A DNA stretch of 64,000 bases, from NCBI GenBank assembly GCA_042701975.1, contig CP170561.1, positions 3,224,001 to 3,288,000 on the forward strand, written 5' to 3'. Under the pieces are notes generated by a model. The model had not been told where the DNA came from. It saw only the letters and a list, made by a program, of their open reading frames with translations, and made no database searches. Each line of letters starts with the position of its first letter. Position 1 is the stretch's first letter. This stretch comes from JAFALK01 sp042701975. Its GTDB lineage: Bacteria > Pseudomonadota > Gammaproteobacteria > Burkholderiales > Burkholderiaceae_C. Both the position numbers and the translations under genes were made by a program. Shown one piece after another: positions 1 to 9,690 of this stretch.

Positions 1-2517
1 GGTGACCGCGTGGTGCTCAACAACGCAGCGGCGATGACGCTGGATTCCGCGCAGGTCTCGAACTTTGAGCTGCTGACGAAGACCAACACCGGCGTGGCTA
101 CGCTGACCGGCACGCAGGCCTACAGCGGCGGCACCGACATCCAGGGCGGCACGCTGAACGTGAGCGGCACGCTGAACACGCCGACGGTCGCGATGGCGGG
201 GGCCACCTTGCAAGTTGGCGGCACCGTGAACGGGGGCGCTGGCGTGGCCACCGTGATCACCGGCAGCGGCGGTACCCCGAACACGGTGTCCGTCCTGGCC
301 GGTGCCACGCTGCTGGCCAACACCGGCGCAGGCGACCTCGGCAGCGGCGGCAACACACTCGACGTAGCAGGCACGCTGAACACCGGCGGCGGCACTTTCA
401 ACCTCGGCGCCGGCAATGACACCTTCACGCTGCACGATGGCGCCACCGTCCTCGGCACGGTCGATGGCGGTGCGGGCACCAACACGCTCAACACCGACAT
501 CAACACCAGCGCCAACCTGGGCGCCAGCGTCAATTTCCAGAGCTTAAGCAAGACGGGCACCGGCACGCTCAACGTCACGGGGCCGCAGGGCTCCATCTTC
601 AGCACTGTGAACGTGCAGGCCGGCACGCTCAACGTGGCCGCCGCCGGCAGCCTCACCGGCGTGCAATCGACCACCGTGGCTTCGGGCGCCACGCTCAAGG
701 TGGACGGCAGCTACACCGGCAGCGCCGGCAACGACACCCTGACGATCGCCGGCACGGTCTCCGGGGCCGGCACGATCGGCCTCGGGGCCGGCGACGACAC
801 GCTGACCCTGCGCGACGGCGCGGTGCTGGCCAACACCAACCCCATCGACGGCGGCGCGCACAGCGTAGGTGGCGGCGACACGGTGGTGCTGAACAACGCG
901 CAGGCGCTCACGCTGGATGGCACCAAGCTGACCAACTTCGAGAACCTGACCAAGCAAGGCAGTGGCGTGGCCACGCTCACAGGCAGCAACAGCTTTGCAG
1001 GCACGACGATCGTCCAGGCCGGCACGCTGCGCGCCGGCGGCACCAACGTACTCAGCGCAGTCGGCGCCCATGTGGTGGCATCCGGCGCCACGCTGGACCT
1101 GGCGGGTTTCAGCCAGACCGTGGGCTCGCTGACCAACAGCGGCACCGTCTCGCTGGTGGGCACCAAGTCGGGCACGACCCTGACCGTGACCGGCAACTAC
1201 CACGGCAACAACGGCGTGCTGCGCCTGGGCGTGGACCAGTCCAACGCGGCCAGCCCGGCGGACCAACTGGTCCTGAGCGGCCCGACCGCAACCGCCACCG
1301 GCAAGACGCTGATCGATGTCGTCAACGTCGGCGTGCTGGGTACCGCCACCCAGGGCGACGGCATCGAGCTGATCGCCGCGCGCAACGGCGCCACCACCAC
1401 GGCGCAGACCACCAAGGACGCCTTCGCCCTCGTGGGCGGCCATGTGGACGGCGGCGCCTTCCAGTACCGGCTCTATGCGGCGGACGCAAGCGGCAACGGC
1501 GAGAGCTGGTACCTGCGCTCGGATGCGCCGAACAATCCGGGCAAGCCGGCCTTCCGCCCCGAGGTGTCGCTGTTCGCCGGCGCACCGGAGCAGATGCGCC
1601 AGGGCAGCCTGGTGATGCTGAGCAACCTGCACCAGCGCTCGGGCGATGTGCAAGGCGGGGCCAAGTCCACCGAGGAGCTCGCCGGCGGCGGGCGGCGCAT
1701 GTGGGGCCGGGCCATCGGCTCCGACATCCAGCTGCGCCAGGCCGGCGACGTGGGCCAGGTCAGCGATGGCAGCATCAACGGCATGCAGCTGGGGCTGGAC
1801 CTGTACGCCGACGCCAGCTGGCACGCCGGCTTGTACGCCGGGCGGCTGACCGCCAACGCCAAGGTCAACGGTATGGCCGGTGGCGAATGGACGCAAGTGG
1901 GCAGCAGCAAGATGCGCGGACGTTACCTGGGCGGCTATGCCACCTGGATCGGCAGCGAGGGCATCTATGTGGACACCGTGCTGCAGCTGGGCCACCACGG
2001 CTACACGCTCTCGCCCAAGGACAACCCGCAGGTCTCGGGCAAGGGCAAGAACCTGCTGGCCTCCGTCGAGGCGGGCCAGGCCTTCCGGCTCAACGGCCAG
2101 TGGGACCTCGAGCCGCAGCTGCAGCTGACCTACGCCAAGCTCGACATCGACGACGTGGAGATCACCAGCGGCACGGTGCAGCAGCGCTCCGTCAACGGCT
2201 GGCAGGCGCGCCTGGGCCTGCGGCTCAAGGGCAGCTTCGCCACCGACAATGGCATGCTCAAGCCCTATGCAAGGCTGAACCTCAACGTCGCGCCGAACGG
2301 CAAGGACGGCACCCGCTTCGTGGGCCCGGCGGCCGGTGCGGCCGAAGTGTCCAGCAGCCGTGGCCAGCAGGCTGTGGAAGTGGCGGGGGGCTTCACCTGG
2401 GAGGCGAGCCGCACGGTGAGCGTCTATGGCGAGGTGGGCAAGCTCATGGCCGTGGGCGGGGACAGCCGCGTCAACAGCGGCATGCAGGCCTCACTCGGCT
2501 TGCGCGTGAACTGGTAA
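1..2517 (+). CDS. Giant autotransporter, C-terminal part (5' end outside window)
   Basis: The open frame runs in from the left edge, so the true start lies outside the window. It encodes the last 838 codons of a type Va autotransporter: glycine/asparagine/threonine-rich beta-helical passenger repeats (GAGNDTF and TLHDGATV-type motifs, about residues 1-430), a linker, and a C-terminal outer-membrane barrel of about 270 residues ending in the typical aromatic-terminated strand (LGLRVNW). The barrel would insert in the outer membrane and carry the passenger to the cell surface. The stretch matches 58142-60658 base for base in length with only scattered substitutions, so it is the 3' end of a paralog of the complete gene at 47633. 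A binding-protein gene follows 20 bp after the stop. The passenger's binding partner cannot be read from the sequence; adhesion is a family-level expectation. Confidence 0.9.
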   Translation, partial: GDRVVLNNAAAMTLDSAQVSNFELLTKTNTGVATLTGTQAYSGGTDIQGGTLNVSGTLNTPTVAMAGATLQVGGTVNGGAGVATVITGSGGTPNTVSVLAGATLLANTGAGDLGSGGNTLDVAGTLNTGGGTFNLGAGNDTFTLHDGATVLGTVDGGAGTNTLNTDINTSANLGASVNFQSLSKTGTGTLNVTGPQGSIFSTVNVQAGTLNVAAAGSLTGVQSTTVASGATLKVDGSYTGSAGNDTLTIAGTVSGAGTIGLGAGDDTLTLRDGAVLANTNPIDGGAHSVGGGDTVVLNNAQALTLDGTKLTNFENLTKQGSGVATLTGSNSFAGTTIVQAGTLRAGGTNVLSAVGAHVVASGATLDLAGFSQTVGSLTNSGTVSLVGTKSGTTLTVTGNYHGNNGVLRLGVDQSNAASPADQLVLSGPTATATGKTLIDVVNVGVLGTATQGDGIELIAARNGATTTAQTTKDAFALVGGHVDGGAFQYRLYAADASGNGESWYLRSDAPNNPGKPAFRPEVSLFAGAPEQMRQGSLVMLSNLHQRSGDVQGGAKSTEELAGGGRRMWGRAIGSDIQLRQAGDVGQVSDGSINGMQLGLDLYADASWHAGLYAGRLTANAKVNGMAGGEWTQVGSSKMRGRYLGGYATWIGSEGIYVDTVLQLGHHGYTLSPKDNPQVSGKGKNLLASVEAGQAFRLNGQWDLEPQLQLTYAKLDIDDVEITSGTVQQRSVNGWQARLGLRLKGSFATDNGMLKPYARLNLNVAPNGKDGTRFVGPAAGAAEVSSSRGQQAVEVAGGFTWEASRTVSVYGEVGKLMAVGGDSRVNSGMQASLGLRVNW

Positions 2518-2537
2518 TCAAGGGGAGGGCCGGGGCC

Positions 2538-3353
2538 ATGTCACGACGCACCGACTTCGCTTGGCTGTTCTGCCTGGTTTTGGGCAGTGCGCCGGTATGG
2601 GCCCAGACCCCGCCAACCGAGGTGATTTCGCTGCCGTGGACGGAGCGCCGGCCGTTTCAGTTCATCGACGGCCAGGGCAAGCTCAAGGGCATCCTCGTCG
2701 ATCTGGGCGAGGAGATCTTCACGAAGGCCGGCGTGCCCAAGAAATGGGTCGAGACGCCCGCCGGCCGGATCGCCCAGTCCTTGCTCACGGACAAGGAGCC
2801 GCTGTGCCTGGTGGGGTGGTTTCGCACGCCGGAGCGAGAGAAGATTGCCAAGATCTCCCTGCCCATCCACCGCGACCGTCGTCAGTTGGCGGTGGTGCGG
2901 GCGGACTCACCCATCAGCGGTGAGCGAGGTTTGCGGGCGCTGATGGGTGACAAGCACTTCACGCTGCTGGTGAAGGCGGGCTATTCCTACGGGGCCTATC
3001 TGGACTCGTTGATCGCCGCGCGAAAGGATGAAAAGGGCGAAAAAAGCGAGCCGGGAGAAAAGGGAGAGAGGGCAGACAAGGTCGCAAGGATCGAGAGCGT
3101 GGTCGGCGACCACGCCAGGATGCTCGCCATGATCCATCTCGGGCGGGCCGACCTGATGTTCCTGACACCGGAGGAGGTCGACTATTACGCGGCCGAGAAC
3201 CCCCGCTTCACGAACGAGTTCAAGGTGATTGCCTTCAAGGAAATCCCGGCCGGCAACCTGCGCCACATCCTCTGCAGCAAACAGGTGTCGGACGAGACCA
3301 TGAGCCGGCTGGATGCCGCGATCCGCTCAAGCATCAAGATCAAGACTGATTGA
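2538..3353 (+). CDS. Periplasmic solute-binding-like protein (family 3 / TIGR02285-like)
   Basis: 271 aa. The start is the ATG at 2538 because a purine-rich GGGGAGGG stretch lies just upstream and a clear Sec signal peptide follows (charged MSRRTD, hydrophobic core, cleavage after VWA). The mature part has the fold signature of small periplasmic binding proteins: an LPWTERRPF-type beginning, a KGILVDLGEEIF helix and a late KVIAFKEIPAGNLRHILCS segment. These proteins usually sense or bind small ligands in the periplasm, often without an ABC permease, and none is encoded nearby. A lysine/glutamate-rich low-complexity insert (KDEKGEKSEPGEKGERADK) sits around residues 160-178. The same position in the paralogous pseudogene at 31699-32237 is an 8-bp tandem repeat. 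The gene follows an autotransporter directly, and the ligand is unknown. Confidence 0.75.
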   Translation: MSRRTDFAWLFCLVLGSAPVWAQTPPTEVISLPWTERRPFQFIDGQGKLKGILVDLGEEIFTKAGVPKKWVETPAGRIAQSLLTDKEPLCLVGWFRTPEREKIAKISLPIHRDRRQLAVVRADSPISGERGLRALMGDKHFTLLVKAGYSYGAYLDSLIAARKDEKGEKSEPGEKGERADKVARIESVVGDHARMLAMIHLGRADLMFLTPEEVDYYAAENPRFTNEFKVIAFKEIPAGNLRHILCSKQVSDETMSRLDAAIRSSIKIKTD

Positions 3354-3364
3354 TAAGGGGCGCT

Positions 3365-3520
3365 ATGCGCATCGCAGCGTGGGATCCGGCTGTCGACCAG
3401 TTGGAGCTGACCAAGCGCGCACTGGCAGGCATCGGTCATGAAATCTGAGTTTTCACCCATAGGAAATCATTGCTGCATCGCCTGCGCAAGGAATGCTTCG
3501 ATCTCTTGATCATCGGCTGA
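3365..3520 (+). pseudogene. Ghost of an OmpR-type response regulator receiver domain
   Basis: Reading from the ATG at 3365 gives MRIAAWDPAVDQLEL and onward for 27 codons, then TGA at 3446. The same frame continues with FTHRKSLLHRLRKECFDLLIIG and a second TGA at 3518. Without any gap this aligns to residues 1-51 of the intact regulator at 41244 (MRIAALDDEPSALEL... FTRGDALMHALRRETFDLLVLDW). The first stop replaces the codon for His28, and the second replaces the Trp codon after the phospho-acceptor position, where Asp51 has become Gly. The remaining about 185 codons are missing. It is therefore a decayed duplicate that lies directly before the promoter-like element of the chemoreceptor gene. 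Confidence 0.7.
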
Positions 3521-3551
3521 GCAGCGAGCGCCTTCCTGAAGACGTTTCAAC

Positions 3552-3600
3552 GTCAACAAATGTCAAATCGCTGGCGGTCGAAGAGCGAGGAGGTCACATT
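3552..3600 (+). promoter_or_regulatory. GTCAAC-box promoter of the chemoreceptor gene
   Basis: GTCAAC at 3552 and GTCAAA at 3562 form direct half-sites with a 10-bp period. They are followed by TCGCTGGCGG and, 17 bp after TGGCGG, a CACATT hexamer at 3595-3600. The same spacing recurs at 32807-32855 and 47527-47575. I read the boxes as an activator site abutting a weak -35 (TGGCGG) and CACATT as the -10; this functional reading is inference. Confidence 0.5.
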
Positions 3601-3664
3601 TCGGAAAGGATTCGCGACGCGCGAGTCCTCCATGCCAAGCACGATGCACTTCTCGACGAGGCCT

Positions 3665-5197
3665 ATGAAGAACCTGAGGATTTCGACCAGTCTGGTCATT
3701 GCTTTCGCGGTGTTGATTGCGCTGGTCCTGTTCGTCGCGGGATTCGGGATCTTGAAAATCAAGAACGCGAACCAATCCATGAAGACCATCTACGACGACC
3801 GCGTGGTGCCGATGAAGCAGCTCAAGGTTGTCAATGACATCTATGGCCCCGTCATCGTGGACCCCACCAACAAGGCCGCCCTGGGCCTGATGGAGCCCCC
3901 GGCCGCGCTCAAAGCGGTGGATGAGGCCCTGGTGATGGCGCTGCAGCAATGGAAGGCATACACGGAGACCTATCTCACCGATGAAGAGAAGCAGAAGGTG
4001 GCCAGCGCCAATGCGCTGATGCAGAACATTCAGCCGGTCATGGTGCGTTTGCGCACGGCACTGCAGAGCGGCGACAGGGATCAGATCCGCCTGATGATCA
4101 AACCCGTCTACGAGATCATGGACGCGGTGACGGATGTGCTGAACGAGCTGATCGATATCCAGATGAAGGAATCGAAGGCGGAGTATGAGCGTGCCAGTGC
4201 GGCCTATGTCCATACCTTGCTGCTGTTCACTTTCATCATCCTCGCGACGATAGCGGCCGGCATTGCCATCGCTTGGTGGCTGATCCGCTCCATCACCGTG
4301 CCATTGAACTTGGCAAAGGATGTGGCGCGTGACGTGGCCAACGGTGATCTGACCCAGCACATCGAAGTCCGCGGCGACAACGAAACCGCGCAGTTGCTCG
4401 GCGCCCTGCGAGACATGCGGGAGTCTTTGGTCACCGTGGTCGGCACGGTGCGCCAAGGCAGCGAAAGTGTGGCAACGGCGAGCAGCGAGATCGCCCAAGG
4501 CAACCAGGATCTGTCGGCCCGTACCGAGTCACAGGCCAGCGCCCTGGAGGAGACTGCTTCGTCGATGGAGGAGCTCGGATCGACGGTCAGGCAGAACGCC
4601 GAGAATGCCCGGCAGGCAAACCAACTCGCGCAAGAGGCCAGCAGCATCGCCTCGCAAGGTGGCCAGGTGGTCTCGCAAGTCGTGGACACCATGCGCGGCA
4701 TCAGCGACAGCTCCAAGAAGATTGCCGACATCATCAGTGTGATCGATGGCATCGCGTTCCAGACCAACATTCTTGCGCTGAACGCGGCTGTCGAAGCCGC
4801 GCGCGCCGGTGAGCAGGGCCGCGGCTTCGCCGTGGTGGCTGGTGAGGTGCGCACCCTGGCGCAGCGCAGCGCCGAGGCCGCCAAGGAAATCAAGCTCCTG
4901 ATCAATGCGAGCGTCGAGCGGGTCGACCAGGGGGCGGCGTTGGTGGACCGGGCGGGCAGCACCATGAGCGAAGTGGTGGCCAGTATTCGCAAGGTGACGG
5001 ACATCATGGGAGGCATCAGCGTCGCTAGCGCGGAGCAAAGCGCCGGCGTCAGCCAGGTCGGCGAAGCGGTGACGCAAATGGATCAGGTCACGCAGCAGAA
5101 TGCAGCCTTGGTGGAGGAGATGGCCGCTGCCGCGTCCAGTCTGAGCTCCCAGGCCCAAGGGCTGGTGCGTGCGGTCAGCGCGTTCAAGCTCCGTTAA
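3665..5197 (+). CDS. Methyl-accepting chemotaxis protein
   Basis: 510 aa from ATG 3665, chosen because the protein then begins MKNLRISTSLVIAF like other Tar-type receptors; ATG 3632 is an in-frame alternative. The order is TM1 (about residues 6-29), a periplasmic four-helix-bundle ligand domain (about 30-190), TM2 (LLLFTFIILATIAAGIAIAWW), a HAMP domain (RSITVPLNLAKDVARDVANGDL) and a cytoplasmic signalling hairpin with the conserved IDGIAFQTNILALNAAVEA and GRGFAVVAGEVRTLAQRS tip segments. It should sense periplasmic conditions and control a CheA kinase encoded elsewhere. No CheR-tethering pentapeptide is present at the C terminus. It is the first gene after the GTCAAC promoter element and is followed 37 bp later by a histidine kinase. 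Confidence 0.92.
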   Translation: MKNLRISTSLVIAFAVLIALVLFVAGFGILKIKNANQSMKTIYDDRVVPMKQLKVVNDIYGPVIVDPTNKAALGLMEPPAALKAVDEALVMALQQWKAYTETYLTDEEKQKVASANALMQNIQPVMVRLRTALQSGDRDQIRLMIKPVYEIMDAVTDVLNELIDIQMKESKAEYERASAAYVHTLLLFTFIILATIAAGIAIAWWLIRSITVPLNLAKDVARDVANGDLTQHIEVRGDNETAQLLGALRDMRESLVTVVGTVRQGSESVATASSEIAQGNQDLSARTESQASALEETASSMEELGSTVRQNAENARQANQLAQEASSIASQGGQVVSQVVDTMRGISDSSKKIADIISVIDGIAFQTNILALNAAVEAARAGEQGRGFAVVAGEVRTLAQRSAEAAKEIKLLINASVERVDQGAALVDRAGSTMSEVVASIRKVTDIMGGISVASAEQSAGVSQVGEAVTQMDQVTQQNAALVEEMAAAASSLSSQAQGLVRAVSAFKLR

Positions 5198-5234
5198 GCG
5201 CCTCCGCATTCCCCGACCAAGCGGACTTCTTTTG

Positions 5235-6830
5235 GTGCGCACCTCATCCCCCAAGGCCTGGCTGGCGAGAGCGTTTGGGTTCGCGGTGCTGGCGTGCGTA
5301 CTGGTCGCATTCGGACCCACCTGGTCCGGTCGCAGCCTGCCCCTGCATTCCTCGATGGAGATGGGCGGCGCCGTTATCGGCATGATGTCCGCCTATGTCC
5401 TGCTGCGCCTGGAGGGCCTGGGCGAGGGCAGCAGCTTCAACCCGCAGATCGCGGCCGGACTGATCGGTATGGCGGTCCTGGACGGCTGCCATGCCATGGT
5501 GAGCGAGGGGCAAACCTTCGTCGCGCTGCACAGCGCGGCCAATGCCGTGGGCGGCGGCCTGATGGCCCTGGTCTGGTGGACACCCCCCCGATCATCTGCC
5601 GTCCGACGGCGGCTGCCGATGCTCGGAGGGGCTGTGGCCGGATTCGTGGCGGCCGCCGTGCTGCTGTATTCAGCAGAGATGCCGCCCATGCTGGTCGGGG
5701 GCCGGTTCACCGCCGCGGCATGGGGGCTCAATTTTGGCGGTGGAATCGGCCTGTTGGCCGCCGCGCTGCGAATCCTTCTGACCTGTTTTCGGTCCCGCAA
5801 AGGGGCCGACCTGCTGTTCTTCCTGCAATGCAGCTTGCTCGGCATTGGTGCGCTGCTGTTCCAGCGCTCGGCCATCTGGGAGCCCTCGTGGTGGGCTTGG
5901 CACGCCGTGCGTCTGGCTGGCTACGCCATCGCGCTGTGGATGGTCACGCAGGCCGCGCGCTACCTGGAACGCAACATCCTGAACCAGAGAGACCAGCTTG
6001 AGCAGCAGGTGCTCCTCCGCACCGCCGAGCTGCAGCAGTCCGTCGACATGCTGCGGGCCACGCAGGAGGACCTGCTGCAATCCGAAAAGCTGGCATCGCT
6101 CGGCGCCATGGTTGCAGGCATCTCGCACGAGCTCAATACGCCGGTAGGTACGGCGGTCACGCTGGCTAGCACGCTGCAAGACAATGTGCAGCAGCTGCAC
6201 CATTTGATGGAAGCGGGCCAGTTGAAGAAATCGTCCTTGAACGAATTTGCGATGCGCAGCGCTGAGTCGGCCCGTCTGATCCTGGCCTGCACGCAGCGCG
6301 CTGCAGATCTGATTGCCAGCTTCAAGCAAGTGGCAATCGACCAAGCCTCGGAGCGTCGGCGAGAATTCGTGCTGGACCAGTTGCTGGGCGACTTGCAGGC
6401 CACCATGCAGCCCAGCATCAAGCACACGCCCGTGCAGATCGAGCTGGATGTCGAGCGGGGCCTGCATTGCGACGGATATCCCGGCCCCTTGATCCAGGTG
6501 GTCTCGAATTTGATCCAGAACGCGGTGCTGCACGCGTTCCAGGGGCGAGACGAGGGCGTCGTGCGCCTGCATGCGAGACGACACGAGGGTGAGCAAATCC
6601 GATTGGTCGTCAGCGACGACGGCAACGGCATGGAGCCGCACGTGCTGAGCCGGATCTTCGACCCCTTCTTCACCACGCGGCTGGGGCAGGGCGGTTCCGG
6701 CATTGGCCTCACGGTCTGTCTGCGCATCGCCAATACCGTGCTCGGCGGCAGCCTCGTAGCAGAATCCGTGTCGGGCCAGGGCACGCGTTTCACCTTGATC
6801 TTTCCTGCCGTGGCGGCGGGAAGGATGTGA
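5235..6830 (+). CDS. Seven-TM membrane sensor histidine kinase
   Basis: 531 aa from GTG 5235. TTG 5232 is an adjacent alternative; longer versions would overlap the chemoreceptor stop. About 240 N-terminal residues form six to seven hydrophobic helices (MASE-like integral membrane sensor), then a coiled coil (LEQQVLLRTAELQQSVDML), a dimerisation/phosphoacceptor segment with His298 in GISHELNTPVG, and an HATPase domain with N-box NLIQNAVLHAF, G1 DDGNGMEP and G2 GGSGIGLTVC. All residues needed for autophosphorylation are visible. The neighbouring HD-GYP response regulator, 55 bp downstream, is the natural partner but is frameshifted, so the pathway may be broken in this strain. The signal sensed is unknown. 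Confidence 0.85.
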   Translation: MRTSSPKAWLARAFGFAVLACVLVAFGPTWSGRSLPLHSSMEMGGAVIGMMSAYVLLRLEGLGEGSSFNPQIAAGLIGMAVLDGCHAMVSEGQTFVALHSAANAVGGGLMALVWWTPPRSSAVRRRLPMLGGAVAGFVAAAVLLYSAEMPPMLVGGRFTAAAWGLNFGGGIGLLAAALRILLTCFRSRKGADLLFFLQCSLLGIGALLFQRSAIWEPSWWAWHAVRLAGYAIALWMVTQAARYLERNILNQRDQLEQQVLLRTAELQQSVDMLRATQEDLLQSEKLASLGAMVAGISHELNTPVGTAVTLASTLQDNVQQLHHLMEAGQLKKSSLNEFAMRSAESARLILACTQRAADLIASFKQVAIDQASERRREFVLDQLLGDLQATMQPSIKHTPVQIELDVERGLHCDGYPGPLIQVVSNLIQNAVLHAFQGRDEGVVRLHARRHEGEQIRLVVSDDGNGMEPHVLSRIFDPFFTTRLGQGGSGIGLTVCLRIANTVLGGSLVAESVSGQGTRFTLIFPAVAAGRM

Positions 6831-6885
6831 CGGTGCCGGGCGCAGAAGGCTGGCGATGAATGCTGAAAGCAGGGGAGGGCCATGC

Positions 6886-8443
6886 ATGTCGGATGAACTG
6901 TTCTTCTTGGAGGAGGATCAGGGCGGTGCCGTGGCCTCGATGCCCTGGGTCGTCCTGATCGTCGACGACGAAGCGCTTGTGCATGACTCCACGCGCATGG
7001 CGCTGGCCGGTTCAGCCTCGATGGCCGTGGGCTCGAATTCCTGAGCTGCTACAGCGCGGCCGAGGGCTTGCAGATGCTGCGGCAGCGTTCGGACATCGCC
7101 TTGCTTCTGCTCGACGTGGTGATGGAAACGCCCAGCGCAGGACTCGACCTCGTCCGCGAGATCCGGGAAGATCTGCGCAACCTCAACGTGCGCATCATCC
7201 TGCGCACTGGCCAGCCTGGACAGGCCCCGGAAGAACAGGTCATCCAGCGCTACGACATCAACGACTACAAGGCCAAGACCGAGCTCACACGCAGCAAGCT
7301 GGTGACAGCCTTCTACGCCTCATTGCGCGCCTACCGAGACCTGATGCGCCTGGAACATGCGATGGCCGGCTTGCGCCGCACCGTGGATGCGATCCGCGAA
7401 GTGCATGACTCGAGCAACCTGCGCAGCTTCGCCTCGGCAGTGTTGACACAGATGCACCACCTCCTGAGCCTCAGCGGCGAAAGCGTCTGCGCCGGTCGTA
7501 CCGCCGCCTACGCGGCCAGCAACGACACGCAGCACTTGCGCATCCTGGCGGCGACGCCCGATGCGCAACACGTGGACAGGGAAATCTCGGACTTGCCCGC
7601 TGAGGTGTGCCAAGCGATCCTGCAGGCCTTCCGCGACAAGGCCGGTTGCGTCTCCAAGCACTGCTTCGTCGGCTACCACCGCTCCCCGCAGGGCACGGAA
7701 AGCGTGCTTTTCATGTCCTTCGACACGCCGGTCGGCGCCGATGCGCTTGATCTGCTGCAGCTGTTCTCGTCCAACGTGGTGAGCACCTACGAGGCGCTGC
7801 TCCTGCGCGAGGAGGTCGAGGAAACGCAGCGCTCCACCATTTGCCTGCTGAGCGAAGCGATGGAGCACCGCTCCAAGGAAACCGGTGCGCATGTGCGGCG
7901 CGTCAGCGAGATTGCGGCCCTGCTTGCGCGCGCGGTCGGACTGACCGCGCGCGAGGTCAACGACATCCAGCAGGCCGCGCCCTTGCATGACGTCGGCAAG
8001 GTCGGCATTCCAGACCGGGTCCTCAACAAGCCGGCTAAGCTCGATGCTCAGGAGTGGGAAATCATGAAGACCCACGCTGCCCTGGGCCATGGCATCCTGG
8101 CCAAATCGCCTAAGCGGGTGCTGCAGCTGGCGGCCGTCATCGCCTTGCAGCATCATGAGCGCTGGGATGGTGGGGCTATCCCAACGGACTCCGGGGTGAG
8201 GGCATTCACATCGCCGGGCGCATCGTGGCGCTGGCCGATGTCTTTGACGCCCTGATGAGCCGACGTTGCTACAAGCCGATGTGGTCTCTGGCCGACGCCA
8301 ACGACTACCTGCAAAAGGAGCGCGGCGGTCATTTCGACCCACGCCTGGTCGACCTGTTGTTCGCGCATCAAGAGGCTTTGGCCGAGATATACCGGCGCTT
8401 TCCTGACGCGGATGTGCAGGAAAGACAAGTACCTGGATCGTGA
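6886..8443 (+). pseudogene. Response regulator with DUF3369-like and HD-GYP domains, two frameshifts
   Basis: ATG 6886 has a strong AGGGGAGGG ribosome site 6 nt upstream. The frame starts a receiver domain (WVVLIVDDEALVHDSTR) and breaks near 7010, where one base is missing in GGTTCAGCC. Restoring it gives the continuous receiver FLSCYSAAEGLQML... LLLDVVMETPSAGLDLVREIR. The second frame runs through the DUF3369-like sensor region and most of the HD-GYP domain (LHDVGKVGIPD). It breaks again near 8174 in a GGGG run, where one G fewer than expected destroys the HHERWDGGGYP motif. The third frame completes the domain to 8443. Family function is c-di-GMP hydrolysis. Two separate single-base losses in an otherwise perfect gene mean either a very young pseudogene or sequencing errors. 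Confidence 0.8.
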
Positions 8444-8468
8444 TGTCGCAGCGTTGAGGACGCAAGTT

Positions 8469-9401
8469 GTGGATGCCACTATCAGCAGAATTCGCCCTAC
8501 AGCGACAACCCGGTTCCGTCGGTTTGGCAGTGGCCGACACGTTTGGGTTGGGTTCCTGACGCTGTGGCTGTTCGGCAGTCCCGCCCGTGCAGACACTTTG
8601 CAATGGCTCCTGATCGACTTTCCGCCGTATTCGATGCCAAAGCCGGGGGGGCCAGAAAGCGGCGCTGTAGATGAACTGCTCAAACGCATCGTGGCGGCCT
8701 GGCCGGAGAAGGTGACGCACGAATTCGTTGTCGCGAACACCGCTCGGATCTGGCATTCCCTCGTTGCAGGTGAACAGGTCTGCTACACCGGCGCCTTGCA
8801 TACGCCAGAACGAGCAAAGCAGGCGTACCTGAGCGACGTCTTCATCTTGCCGCCCATTCAGCTGATCGTGCGTCGAGACAGCCTGGACAGGGTGCCGATG
8901 GATGCGGGTCATCTGGTCAAGCTGTCGGACTTGATCGCCCAGCGAAACTTGCAAGGCGTATTGGTCAGCGGGCGCAGCTACGGTGCGGCGCTCGACGCGG
9001 TTGTGAGTGGCAGTTCGCCTGACAGCAGTTTGTCCTTCAGTCCAGGAGCGCAACTCGGCGCCAACATCTTCGAGATGATTGCGCGAGGCCGTGCCGATTA
9101 CACGCTGGACTATGACTTTGTCTTGGCACAACATCAAAGGAACTCGTCGTCGCTGGGGCAGCTGGTGGCATTGCCCATCAATGGCGCGCAGGCTCCCCTG
9201 ATCGGGAGCTTCGCTTGTCCACGAACGCCGTGGGGGCGCGCGAAGATCAAGATCATCGACCGAATTGTCGGCCAGCTTGTGCTGGACCCACATTACCGTG
9301 ATCAGTTCGAGCGCTGGCTAACTCCTGCAACGAAGGTTTACTACGCGCCGGCGTTCGACAACTTCTACAAAGACCGCCCCAAGGTGAGCCTTGACGACTG
9401 A
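8469..9401 (+). CDS. Periplasmic solute-binding-like protein (TIGR02285-like)
   Basis: 310 aa. I chose GTG 8469 because TGAGGA lies 8 nt upstream and a long signal sequence follows (arginine-rich region, then VWVGFLTLWLFG, cleavage after ARA). The mature protein begins DTLQWLLIDFPPYSM, the typical first strand of this binding-protein family, followed by SGAVDELLKRIV and a CYTGALHTPERAKQAYLSD segment. The family is exported to the periplasm and is often found beside signalling genes rather than transporters, as here after a kinase/HD-GYP pair. It is only distantly similar to the protein at 2538. The ligand is unknown. Confidence 0.75.
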   Translation: MDATISRIRPTATTRFRRFGSGRHVWVGFLTLWLFGSPARADTLQWLLIDFPPYSMPKPGGPESGAVDELLKRIVAAWPEKVTHEFVVANTARIWHSLVAGEQVCYTGALHTPERAKQAYLSDVFILPPIQLIVRRDSLDRVPMDAGHLVKLSDLIAQRNLQGVLVSGRSYGAALDAVVSGSSPDSSLSFSPGAQLGANIFEMIARGRADYTLDYDFVLAQHQRNSSSLGQLVALPINGAQAPLIGSFACPRTPWGRAKIKIIDRIVGQLVLDPHYRDQFERWLTPATKVYYAPAFDNFYKDRPKVSLDD

Positions 9402-9602
9402 TTCGTTCGGATCCACCGAGCCGTGCCGAGTTCTGCAGCTTGGATTTTTTGTCGCCGCGAATGTCGACAGCCGACCATGGTGACCAGCAGGGCCATCTAC
9501 CCCAGTGGCTTTTGACAGCGGTAGTGAAGCTAGGGAAGCAGCGTCCTGCCGCAGGGATTTCGGCGCCCAGTTGACGCGAGAACTGAACTCTGCCGCCCCT
9601 TT

Positions 9603-9690
9603 GCAAATCATGGTCGCGACAAGTACCGACAACTGTCAACTTGCTGGCCGGCGTCGGCAACGGCGCGGACAGTCTTCCCATGCGCCACGC
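9603..9690 (+). promoter_or_regulatory. Orphan GTCAAC-box promoter-like element
   Basis: ACCGAC-AACT-GTCAACTTGCTGGC (9625-9648) is followed at the usual distance by GACAGT (9668-9673). The whole stretch aligns without gaps to the minus-strand region upstream of the EarP-like gene (43364 down to about 43270), including TGCAAAT at the start and CAGTCTT-C-CATGCGCCACG at the end. No convincing gene follows on the plus strand, so it looks like a promoter whose gene has been lost. Confidence 0.45.
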
